Shown: piece after piece, positions 44,283 to 51,335 of the stretch
Layout of the letters: every line of letters starts with the position of its first letter
How positions within the stretch are numbered: the stretch's first letter is position 1
Source: UBA2020 sp964551435
GTDB taxonomy: Bacteria > Pseudomonadota > Alphaproteobacteria > Micavibrionales > UBA2020
Assembly (NCBI GenBank): GCA_964551435.1
Contig: CAZKBS010000003.1
Location: 62,001 to 126,000, forward strand
Length of the DNA stretch: 64,000 bases
Direction of reading: 5' to 3'
Notes under the pieces: generated by a model
The model's database searches: none
The model's input: the letters and a program-made list of their open reading frames with translations, nothing else
Told to the model about the DNA's origin: nothing
Program-made: the position numbers and the translations under genes

Positions 44283-45107
44283 ATGGCTGACGTAACCCTC
44301 ACAGCAGCACTCCGTACCAACCTTCTCTCTCTGCAAAGTACGCAGAAGCTTATGGACAACACCCAGCTCCGCCTGGCGACCGGTAAAAAGGTCAACAGCG
44401 CACTGGATAACGCCAACGCCTTCTTCGCTTCGCAATCTCTGACCAACCGCGCAAACGACCTCTCCCGTCTTCTGGATGGTATGGGTCAGGCCGTACAGGT
44501 TCTGAAAGCAGCCGACGAAGGTATCACCGCTATCACCAGCTACCTCGAGCAGATGCAGGCCGTTGCGCAGGAAGCGCTCGACCAGGCAAACGCACAGGGC
44601 GGCCCGCCGGTTGACGAAGCAACCCTCGAGGCCAGCTTCGACGAACTGCGCTCGCAGCTTGACAGCGTTGCCGGCGACTCCGGCTATCGCGGTACCAACC
44701 TGCTTGACAGCGGTACGCTGGAAGTGACCTTCAACGAAGACGCTACCTCTACCCTGTCGGTTACTGGCGTGGATTTCTCGAGCGGCGGCTTCGCTGTTCC
44801 CATCAACGCAGCTGACTTCTCTTCGGCGGCAAACATTCAGGCTTCTCTGGATGCGATCAGCGACGCTCTGACGGAAGTACGTGCTCAGGCCCGTTCCTTT
44901 GGTACGAACCTGAACATCATCCAGACCCGTCAGGACTTCACGCAGAACCTGATCAACACCCTGAAAGAAGGTTCTGACAAACTGGTACTGGCCGACAACA
45001 ACGAAGAAGGCGCGAAACTGCTGGCTCTTCAGACCCAGCAACAGCTTGGCGTCACCTCGCTGTCTCTGGCTTCCCAGGCACAACAGGCCGTTCTGCGACT
45101 GTTCTAA
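44283..45107 (+). CDS. fliC: Flagellin
   Basis: 274 aa, the short alphaproteobacterial form without a variable surface domain. N-terminal D0/D1: LTAALRTNLLSLQSTQKLMDNTQLRLATGKKVNSALDN; C-terminal D0/D1: a coiled segment, then EEGAKLLALQTQQQLGVTSLSLASQAQQAVLRLF. Codon choice differs from neighbours (many ggt, ctg, gaa), typical of very highly expressed genes. The long leader (about 170 bp after the hairpins, with TTCCCG/CGGGAA complementary words at 44193 and 44221) may be the target of FlbT, encoded 180 bp downstream. No sigma-54 promoter found. Confidence 0.96.
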   Translation: MADVTLTAALRTNLLSLQSTQKLMDNTQLRLATGKKVNSALDNANAFFASQSLTNRANDLSRLLDGMGQAVQVLKAADEGITAITSYLEQMQAVAQEALDQANAQGGPPVDEATLEASFDELRSQLDSVAGDSGYRGTNLLDSGTLEVTFNEDATSTLSVTGVDFSSGGFAVPINAADFSSAANIQASLDAISDALTEVRAQARSFGTNLNIIQTRQDFTQNLINTLKEGSDKLVLADNNEEGAKLLALQTQQQLGVTSLSLASQAQQAVLRLF

Positions 45108-45130
45108 TCCATCGCAGATACCGGAAAAGA

Positions 45131-45161
45131 ACGGCGGGGTTTTCCCCGCCGTTTCTTTTTT
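45131..45161 (+). terminator. Rho-independent terminator after flagellin
   Basis: ACGGCGGGG and CCCCGCCGT arms around TTT, followed by a TTTCTTTTTT tract. Confidence 0.92.
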
Positions 45162-45285
45162 GGCCCGGATACCAGCGCCGCAAGGCTACGTGATTTTTTC
45201 TTTTTTGCTTCTTTTTTAATTGTTTTGTGGGATAATAAGAACATACATAGCGGAAGAATTCCGTGTTCGAACCGGAGAGAATCTC

Positions 45286-45672
45286 ATGGCCCTTATCATC
45301 GACCTCAAACCATCTGAACGCATCATCATCGGCACGGCGCTCATTACGAACGACGAAAACCGGACGCGTCTGCACATCGAAGGCGGTGCCCCTATTCTGC
45401 GTGAAAAAGACATCATGCGCGAACAGGAAGCAACCTCGCCGTGCAAAAGAATCTATTTCACCATCCAGCTGATGTATCTGTCGACAGAGCCGAAAACGCT
45501 GCACCAACTCTATTTCGACCAGATCCGCGCCATTCAGTCGGCCGCGCCCAGCACCGCTGTCTATTTCATGAAAATCAACGATTTCATCATGAACGGCCAG
45601 TATTACAAAGCGCTCAAGGAAGCGCGCCAGCTTATCGAATACGAAACGGAGTTGTTGTCCAATGCCAAATAA
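45286..45672 (+). CDS. flbT: Flagellin synthesis post-transcriptional regulator FlbT
   Basis: 128 aa. In Caulobacter FlbT binds the 5' leader of fljK mRNA and promotes its decay until the hook is complete. Family segments are LIIDLKPSERIIIGTALI, RLHIEGGAPILREKDIM, a KRIYFTIQLMYLS strand and the YYKALKEARQLIEYE helix. Start ATG 45286, GGAGAG 8 nt upstream; the frame to 45220 adds an unrelated leader. Overlaps flaF by 11 bp. Confidence 0.94.
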   Translation: MALIIDLKPSERIIIGTALITNDENRTRLHIEGGAPILREKDIMREQEATSPCKRIYFTIQLMYLSTEPKTLHQLYFDQIRAIQSAAPSTAVYFMKINDFIMNGQYYKALKEARQLIEYETELLSNAK

Positions 45673-46123
45673 AAACCCGTACGGACAGGCCGCGGACGCC
45701 TATAGCGATACAGCCGCCAAGGGCGATCAGCGCTCGCTGGAAGGTAAAATCCTGCTCAAGGCCGCGCGCCAGCTGGAAGAGCTTTCCAAACGCCTCGCCG
45801 CCGGGGAGCAAGTCCCTCTTGAAGACATCGGCGACCCGGTTGAATACAACCGCAAGCTCTGGATCGTTTTCGTCAACGACACGATGAACGACGATCACCC
45901 GCTGCCGCAGGAAATCAAAAACAATATCGCCTCGCTTGGCGTATTTGTGTTCAAGCGTTCGATCGACATCCTTGCCGAGCCGACGGCCGAAAAACTGCAA
46001 GTGCTGATCGAAATCAATCGCAATATCGCCGCCGGCCTGATGAAACAGAAGGCGGCGGAAAAGCCGGCAGAAGGCGCCGCCACTCCCCCGCCCGCCGACA
46101 AGCCGACGGATAACCTGATTTAA
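45662..46123 (+). CDS. flaF: Flagellin secretion/translation regulator FlaF
   Basis: 153 aa. FlaF works opposite FlbT and is needed for flagellin synthesis and secretion. Diagnostic region: YGQAADAYSDTAAKGDQRSLEGKILLKAARQLEEL, then RKLWIVFVNDTMNDDHPLPQEIKNNI and the EINRNIAAGLMKQK end. A Pro/Ala tail follows, longer than typical FlaF (about 115-130). Overlaps flbT by 11 bp, so the two antagonists are translationally linked. Confidence 0.94.
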   Translation: MPNKNPYGQAADAYSDTAAKGDQRSLEGKILLKAARQLEELSKRLAAGEQVPLEDIGDPVEYNRKLWIVFVNDTMNDDHPLPQEIKNNIASLGVFVFKRSIDILAEPTAEKLQVLIEINRNIAAGLMKQKAAEKPAEGAATPPPADKPTDNLI

Positions 46124-46129
46124 TCCCGC

Positions 46130-46444
46130 TTGAAAAATTATTCAAAAGTGCGGACTTGGATTATCCTAGTGATTGCTGTGATGTATCCGTTACTCGCGGG
46201 GTACGCGGAGCGCTACCTCGGCCTTGAAAACTTTTTTTCTCGGCTCGCACAAACCAGCCCCGTAGAGCATCGTTTGTTACATATTTTGCTCCGTTTGGGT
46301 CCGGGCTTGGCCGCACTTTGTTTTTTACAGGTAACCCCACGCATCATCTGGCTGCCATTGTTCATGATTGCCTACACAGTCACGATGTATCCCGTCAGTC
46401 TGCTACTGAGCCTTGTGACAGGATGCTACTTTAAACCCTGCTAG
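46130..46444 (+). CDS. Small hypothetical membrane protein
   Basis: 104 aa if it starts at TTG 46130; GTG 46148 or ATG 46181 are alternatives and there is no convincing Shine-Dalgarno. Three likely membrane helices. No family recognised. Visibly more AT-rich than the flanking flagellar genes, similar in style to the 117-aa protein at 9922-10275. It sits 6 bp after flaF and may be carried on that transcript. Confidence 0.4.
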   Translation: MKNYSKVRTWIILVIAVMYPLLAGYAERYLGLENFFSRLAQTSPVEHRLLHILLRLGPGLAALCFLQVTPRIIWLPLFMIAYTVTMYPVSLLLSLVTGCYFKPC

Positions 46445-46470
46445 GGATTAAATAGACCTAGAAAAACCAA

Positions 46471-46498
46471 AGGCGCGCTGTATGGCGCGCCTTTTTTC
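46471..46498. terminator. Terminator between the small membrane protein and the FlaG-like gene
   Basis: AGGCGCGC-TGTATG-GCGCGCCT, exact 8-bp arms, with a run of T after it and an A-rich lead before. Serves both convergent units. Confidence 0.85.
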
Positions 46499-46516
46499 GT
46501 GGAGCGTGTCACGTCG

Positions 46517-47053
46517 TCAGACCAAAATAGACTGGCCTTGCGTGTCACCACCCGAAGAAACCGGGGAGCCGGACGACGTGTCCGGCGCAGGAGCTGCGGG
46601 CGCGGATTGACGCGGGGCGGCGGCCTGATACAGATCAGGCGCGGGCTGGGCAGGCGCGGTGTTTTGCACCGGCGCGGCCGTATCGGTGGTTCTGGAAGCT
46701 GCGGCACGGTCAGCGCGGATCGCGGCATCGCGCAGGGCGACATCGCGGGCCCGCTGTTCGGCCACTTGCTGTTGTTGCTGGCTGGCTTCCAGTTTCGCAG
46801 CCCGTTGGAAAGCGCGCATTTGCGCTTCGCTCGGATACTGCTTCACCACTTCGCCCGTTTCGCTGGAGCGCACTTCAAGGATGGCACGCTCTGCGCCGCT
46901 GTCGAGACGCACGTAAAGGCGGGTACCATAGCGCGGAACATCCGCAACCGACGCCGGAGCACCACCGCCGGATGCAACATAGGCGCTTGTCGCTTGAGGC
47001 GTTACCCTCAGCGATGCACCCTGCACCATTGATGTGCCGACAGCGTCAATCAT
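46517..47053 (-). CDS. FlaG-like flagellar protein
   Basis: 178 aa. The middle (about residues 42-90) reads YVRLDSGAERAILEVRSSETGEVVKQYPSE, close to the FlaG-family core ILxVxDxETGEVIRQIP, followed by a helix and a Gln-rich coil. The second half is Ala/Pro/Ser-rich and disordered, which FlaG lacks. FlaG affects filament length in other bacteria. It diverges from fliF across a 489-bp regulatory region. Assignment rests on one short motif. Confidence 0.6.
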   Translation of the reverse strand: MIDAVGTSMVQGASLRVTPQATSAYVASGGGAPASVADVPRYGTRLYVRLDSGAERAILEVRSSETGEVVKQYPSEAQMRAFQRAAKLEASQQQQQVAEQRARDVALRDAAIRADRAAASRTTDTAAPVQNTAPAQPAPDLYQAAAPRQSAPAAPAPDTSSGSPVSSGGDTQGQSILV

Positions 47054-47080
47054 ATTCTATGATCCTATCGCACGTTTACA

Positions 47081-47099
47081 GTTGCCCCCTACAGGCAAC
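47081..47099. promoter_or_regulatory. Inverted repeat GTTGCC-N7-GGCAAC upstream of the FlaG-like gene
   Basis: Exact 6-bp arms. The TTGCC and GGCAA words are those of the fliF and flgI palindromes, but everted (TTGCC first) and with a 7-nt gap. It is 28 bp upstream of the FlaG-like start codon, so it could be an operator or a leader hairpin. Confidence 0.4.
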
Positions 47100-47202
47100 C
47101 TACACTCCTACACTTTCAATGCTACTTGAGTCGTCCACAAAAATCAAGTAAAAATCGAATAAATACAACGCGATTATTGAACATCTTCATAAAAAAGAAC
47201 CA

Positions 47203-47250
47203 TTAATACTTATTTAATACTTTATTAACGATATCTTAATTCTTTGTTAA
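47203..47250. promoter_or_regulatory. CtrA box ladder: five TTAA half-sites at 11-bp steps
   Basis: TTAA begins at 47203, 47214, 47225, 47236 and 47247, giving four overlapping TTAA-N7-TTAA boxes, each an exact match to the CtrA consensus. The sixth position (47258) is TTTA. In Caulobacter CtrA activates the class II fliF promoter, and this array is upstream of fliF (start 47543) and of the FlaG-like gene on the other side. Confidence 0.7.
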
Positions 47251-47413
47251 CCAATTATTTACTTTTAAAACTCCGAAAAACATAAAATATATTTAAAAAA
47301 CAATGGTTTGTTATTGGATTTTCAATACAGACCGCTTATTATTAAGGGAGGGGCCGGACAGGCATGATTATTGAATGTCTGAAGGCAGGTAGCGAAGGCG
47401 CAGGTGTGCAAGC

Positions 47414-47428
47414 AGGCAAAATTTGCCT
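47414..47428. promoter_or_regulatory. Candidate FlbD operator: AGGCAAA-A-TTTGCCT
   Basis: Perfect 7-bp arms; contains GGCAA-N3-TTGCC, as at 37855-37869. It lies 115 bp before the fliF start codon. In Caulobacter FlbD represses fliF through the ftr4 element near the start of transcription, which this position resembles. Confidence 0.55.
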
Positions 47429-47542
47429 AGTTCCTGAAAATTCGTTACTGTGAATAAGTGGGGTTTCGGGTTTCTATGATATCAGCTTTTTTCTATACGC
47501 CGGGATTCCCTTCTTTGAACAGCCAAAGCAAGGTGACCGCAC

Positions 47543-49255
47543 GTGGATTCGTTTCTTGACTCGCTGAAGAATATGGGCGCCGCCCGTCTCGCCGTCATGG
47601 CCCTGACGCTGTTCGGGCTGGTGGTATTTTTTATCTTCATCATGGCGCGCAGCGGCACGCCGAGCATGACCCTGCTCTACAGCGGGCTGTCAACCGCGGA
47701 CTCAACTGAAATCGCCGCCAAGCTTGATAATACCCGCGTCAGCTACCGCCTCAGCGATGACGGTACGCAAATTTCCGTGCCGCACAAAGATGTGGGCCGC
47801 GCGCGCATGCTGCTGGCGCAGGAAGGTCTGCCCCGTCAGGGCTCCATGGGTTATGAACTTTTCGACCAGAAGCAAACCTTTGGCGAAACCAGCTTCCGCC
47901 AGAATATCAACCAGCTGCGCGCGCTTGAAGGCGAGCTGTCGCGCACGGTCGGCACCCTGTCGCAAATCCGCAGCGCCCGCGTGCATCTGGTGCTGCCGCA
48001 GCGCGAATTGTTCAGCCGCGACACCCGCCCCGCCAGCGCCAGCGTTTTCGTCAACCTGCGCGGCAACGACAGCCTCGGCAATGAACAAATTCAGGCCATC
48101 CAGCACCTCGTCGCGGCTGCCGTACCGCAGCTGAAATCCAGCCATGTCGCGATTATCGACCAAAGCGGCAACCTGCTCGCCCGCGGCGAAGATGACGACA
48201 GCGGCAGCGCCAACGCCCGCAGCAGCGAAGACATGCGCCAGAAATACGAACAACGCGTCACCCGCACCATCGAGGATATGGTGGGCCGCATCGTCGGCTT
48301 TGGCCGTGTACGCGCCAACGTAACGGCGGATCTGAACTTCGACGTCGTCAGCCGGAATTCCGAAACCTACAACCCCGACGGTCAGGTCGTCCGCTCCACC
48401 CAGACAGTGACCGACGAAACACAGGACTCGACGTCGGCGGCGAATGCACCTGTATCGGTTGAAACCAACCTGCCCGGCCTGCCCGGCCAACAAGGCAGGG
48501 GCCAGGCCGCCAACAAAAGCAGCCGCACCGAAGAAGTCACGAATTTCGAAATCAGCAAAACGGTTGAAAGCGTTGTGCGCGCCGCGGGCGACGTGAAACG
48601 CCTGTCGATTGCCGTCGTTGTCGATGGCCGTTATGAACCCGACGCGAAGGCCGTGAAGCCCGAAGGCGCCCCCGCCGACTGGACCGCGCCCAAAACCTAT
48701 GTGCCCCGTTCGGATGAAGAACTGGATAAAATCGCAACCCTCGTCAAATCGGCCGTCGGTTTCGACGCAGGCCGTGGCGATACGGTCGAAGTCGTCAACA
48801 TGCCCTTCGCCGAAACCGATTTCTTTGAAGGCCCGATCAAGGATGACAGCATCCTTGGCTTCCCGCGCGCCGAACTGCTGGGCCTTGCCGAAACGCTGGC
48901 GCTGAGCCTTGTGGCGGTCCTCGCCATTCTCGCGGTGTTCCGCCCGCTGATTTCGCATTTTGCTGCCGCCGCAAAAACGGCCGCAAGCCAGAGCGGCGGG
49001 GCAGACGATATGCCCCCGCTTCTCGCCACGCAAGGCATGCAGCCGCAGCTGGCAGGCCCGCAAGGCATGCTGCCCGGTGCCGCCGGTGCCAGCATGATGG
49101 GTGCCGCAGGCGGCGAGCTTGATAGCATGATCGACATGACCTCGGTCGAGGGCAAGGTCAAGGCCTCTTCGGTACAGAAGATCAGCGAGCTTGTCACCAA
49201 CCACCCGAACGAAACCGTTTCCGTCATCCGCCAGTGGATGTCACAGGAGAATTAA
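47543..49255 (+). CDS. fliF: Flagellar MS-ring protein FliF
   Basis: 570 aa. Inner-membrane ring on which the C ring, rod and export gate are built. First membrane helix at residues 17-35, periplasmic ring-building motifs (VSYRLSDDGTQISVPHKDV, LAQEGLPRQGSMGYELFD, HLVLPQRELFSRD) and a second helix near 447-470, followed by a C-terminal FliG-binding helix (SVQKISELVTNHPNETVSVIRQWM). GTG start at 47543 with AAGGTG upstream. First gene of an operon that runs through at least flhG, with gaps of only a few bases. Confidence 0.97.
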   Translation: MDSFLDSLKNMGAARLAVMALTLFGLVVFFIFIMARSGTPSMTLLYSGLSTADSTEIAAKLDNTRVSYRLSDDGTQISVPHKDVGRARMLLAQEGLPRQGSMGYELFDQKQTFGETSFRQNINQLRALEGELSRTVGTLSQIRSARVHLVLPQRELFSRDTRPASASVFVNLRGNDSLGNEQIQAIQHLVAAAVPQLKSSHVAIIDQSGNLLARGEDDDSGSANARSSEDMRQKYEQRVTRTIEDMVGRIVGFGRVRANVTADLNFDVVSRNSETYNPDGQVVRSTQTVTDETQDSTSAANAPVSVETNLPGLPGQQGRGQAANKSSRTEEVTNFEISKTVESVVRAAGDVKRLSIAVVVDGRYEPDAKAVKPEGAPADWTAPKTYVPRSDEELDKIATLVKSAVGFDAGRGDTVEVVNMPFAETDFFEGPIKDDSILGFPRAELLGLAETLALSLVAVLAILAVFRPLISHFAAAAKTAASQSGGADDMPPLLATQGMQPQLAGPQGMLPGAAGASMMGAAGGELDSMIDMTSVEGKVKASSVQKISELVTNHPNETVSVIRQWMSQEN

Positions 49256-49258
49256 GAG

Positions 49259-50275
49259 ATGCGCGTTCGCGAAGATTACCGCACACTGACCGGGACGGAG
49301 AAAGCCTCCATCCTGCTTTTGTCTTTGGGCGAAGAATATACCGCCAAGATTTTTGAGCAGCTGGACGAAGAGGAAATCCTCACCCTCTCGCACACCATGT
49401 CAAATCTTGGCAAGGTCAGCTCCAGCGTTATCGAGCGTTTGTTCATCGAGTTTGCCGAGAGCATTACCTCGACCAGCTCGCTCGTCGGCACGCTCGACAG
49501 TACGGAGCGTTTGCTGTCCAAGGTGCTGGGCCGCGATAAAGTCCAGAACATCATGGAAGAAATCCGCGGCCCCGCCGGCCGCACGATGTGGGAGAAGCTC
49601 TCCAACGTCAACGAAGACATCCTCGCCAACTACCTGCAAAAGGAATACCCGCAGACCGTGGCCGTGGTTTTGTCGAAAATCACGCCGGAACATGCGGCCA
49701 AAGTCATGGCCCACCTGCCCGAAGGCTTCGCGATGGAAGTCGTCATGCGCATGCTGCGCATGGAGGCCGTGCAGAAAGAAGTCCTCGACGACGTTGAAAA
49801 AACCCTGCGCACGGAATTCATGCCGAACCTCTCGCGCTCCAGCCGCCGCGACAGCTACGAAGTCATGGCGGAGATTTTCAACAACCTCGACCGCGCGGTT
49901 GAAGGCAAGTTCATGGCCTCCCTCGAAGAGCGCAACCCGGACGCGGCAGAACGCATCCGCAGCCTGATGTTCACCTTCGAAGACCTCGGCAAGCTCGACC
50001 CGGGCGCGATCCAGACCCTCATCCGCTCCGCGGACAAGGAAAAGCTGCCCATTGCGCTCAAGGGCGCGTCGGACGCCATGAAAGACCTGTTCTTCTCGAA
50101 CATGTCGGAACGCGCGGGCAAGATTATGAAGGAAGACATGGCCGCCATGGGCCCCGTCCGCCTCAAGGAAGTCGAAGAGGCGCAGCAGTCCCTCGTCAAT
50201 ACCGCGAAGGATCTGGCCGACCGCGGCGAGATCACCATCGTAACATCCAAGGATGAAGATGAACTCATCTACTAA
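49259..50275 (+). CDS. fliG: Flagellar motor switch protein FliG
   Basis: 338 aa. C-ring rotor protein; its C-terminal domain meets the stator. N domain (LTGTEKASILLLSLGEEYTAKI), middle domain with the EHPQ-type region (LQKEYPQTVAVVLSKITPEHAAKVMAHLP), and C domain with the charged helix (LMFTFEDLGKLDPGAIQTLIRSADKEKL, KDLFFSNMSERAGKIMKEDMAAMGPVRL). Starts 3 bp after fliF. Confidence 0.97.
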   Translation: MRVREDYRTLTGTEKASILLLSLGEEYTAKIFEQLDEEEILTLSHTMSNLGKVSSSVIERLFIEFAESITSTSSLVGTLDSTERLLSKVLGRDKVQNIMEEIRGPAGRTMWEKLSNVNEDILANYLQKEYPQTVAVVLSKITPEHAAKVMAHLPEGFAMEVVMRMLRMEAVQKEVLDDVEKTLRTEFMPNLSRSSRRDSYEVMAEIFNNLDRAVEGKFMASLEERNPDAAERIRSLMFTFEDLGKLDPGAIQTLIRSADKEKLPIALKGASDAMKDLFFSNMSERAGKIMKEDMAAMGPVRLKEVEEAQQSLVNTAKDLADRGEITIVTSKDEDELIY

Positions 50276-50918
50276 AAACGACGGCGAAATGAAAAAGTTT
50301 TTGTTTGACACAAACGATTTCGACAAGCCCGCCCCCGCGCCGGAAAAACCCGCTGTCAGCTATAGCGAGGAACAGCTGATGCTGGCGAAATCGCAAGCCT
50401 ATGCGCAGGGCAAGCAGGACGCCGCCGCCGAGGCGCGCGCCGCGCAGGAACTGCAAACGCAGAAACTGCTGGACGCGCTGATGGCGCAACTGGAACGCCT
50501 GATTGCCGCAGAAGACCGCCGCGAGGTGGAAAACATGATTTCCGCGACCAAGCTGGCGATGCGCGTCACCCACAAGCTGCTGCCGCAAATGGCAGACCGA
50601 TTTTCGCTGGAGGAAATCGAACGCGTTATCACCGCCTCCCTTGATGTGCGCAAGGATGAACAGCGCATCGCCGTCATGCTGCCGCCACAGCATCTGGAAA
50701 CGCTCAAAGAGCGCATCGACCGCATCGCGCTCGAACGCGGCTTTGCCGGCAAGCTTATTCTTATCGCAGATGACGGGCTGGGCCCGTCGGATTGTCGCGT
50801 GGAATGGGCCGATGGCGGCGCAGAGCGTCTCTATGAACGTCTTTTCGCGCAAATCGAGATGGAATTCGCCAAAGCCATCGCCGTTATGCAAAAAACCATC
50901 GAACCCGATACCGAATAA
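50259..50918 (+). CDS. fliH: Flagellar assembly protein FliH (FliI regulator)
   Basis: 219 aa. Binds FliI and links the ATPase to the C ring. N-terminal KFLFDTNDFD, a long central helix rich in Ala/Gln/Glu with repeated small-residue spacing, and a C-terminal beta domain (VMLPPQHLETLKERIDRIA, ILIADDGLGPSDCRVEWADGGAE) as in FliH/HrpE. Start at ATG 50259 (AAGGA, 5-nt spacing), overlapping fliG by 17 bp; ATG 50253 and 50289 are alternatives. Diverged sequence, but position and topology are convincing. Confidence 0.85.
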   Translation: MNSSTKNDGEMKKFLFDTNDFDKPAPAPEKPAVSYSEEQLMLAKSQAYAQGKQDAAAEARAAQELQTQKLLDALMAQLERLIAAEDRREVENMISATKLAMRVTHKLLPQMADRFSLEEIERVITASLDVRKDEQRIAVMLPPQHLETLKERIDRIALERGFAGKLILIADDGLGPSDCRVEWADGGAERLYERLFAQIEMEFAKAIAVMQKTIEPDTE

Positions 50919-50951
50919 ACAACCTTATTTCAAACCGAGGGGAGAACCCAC

Positions 50952-51272
50952 ATGTCCAACGATCCCAACCAGACCATCGAATTCGAAGAAGTCGAACAGT
51001 CGCTTGCGACCGAAGTCCGCAAAAAAGATATCGACGCCATCTATGATATCCCTGTGCAAATCTCCGCCGTTCTCGGCAAATCGTCAATGCAGGTGAGCCA
51101 GCTGCTGAAACTCGGCCGCGGCGCCGTGGTCGAGCTGGACCGCAAAGTCGGCGAAGCGATTGACATCTACGTGAACAACCGTCTGGTTGCGCGCGGCGAG
51201 GTTATCGTGGTCGAAGACCGCCTTGGCGTCACCATGACGGAAATCGTGAAATCCGACCGCTCGTCCAGCTAA
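50952..51272 (+). CDS. fliN: Flagellar motor switch protein FliN
   Basis: 106 aa. Lower C-ring subunit, the export-complex dock. SpoA domain with YDIPVQISAVLGKSSMQVSQLLKLGRGAVVELD, then EAIDIYVNNRLVARGEVIVVEDRLGVTMTEIV, all family hallmarks. AGGGGAGAA lies upstream of the ATG. No fliM is in the window, so the switch genes are split between loci. Confidence 0.96.
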   Translation: MSNDPNQTIEFEEVEQSLATEVRKKDIDAIYDIPVQISAVLGKSSMQVSQLLKLGRGAVVELDRKVGEAIDIYVNNRLVARGEVIVVEDRLGVTMTEIVKSDRSSS

Positions 51273-51335
51273 AACGCGCGCCGACGGATAGCCACACGAT
51301 ACGAGATACCGACCTAGCACGGAGACTGGATACCC

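Larger units (their letters stand above)
47054..47542. other. 489-bp AT-rich regulatory region between the FlaG-like gene and fliF
   Basis: No reading frame or RNA gene found. In order it holds an inverted repeat GTTGCC-N7-GGCAAC (47081-47099), a repeated TACACTCCTACACT word nearby, the five-step TTAA ladder (47203-47250), and the palindrome AGGCAAA-A-TTTGCCT (47414-47428), then the fliF leader. A weak sigma-54-like word at 47360-47374 has a poor -12 element. Confidence 0.7.

Noticed and set aside
47360..47374. Sigma-54 promoter for fliF
   Set aside because: AGGCATG-N4-TTGA loses the GC of the -12 element and the first T; fliF is better explained by the CtrA boxes.
47414..47428. GGCAAAATTTGC as a sigma-54 promoter
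   Set aside because: GG to GC spacing is 8, not 10; perfect symmetry argues for an operator instead.
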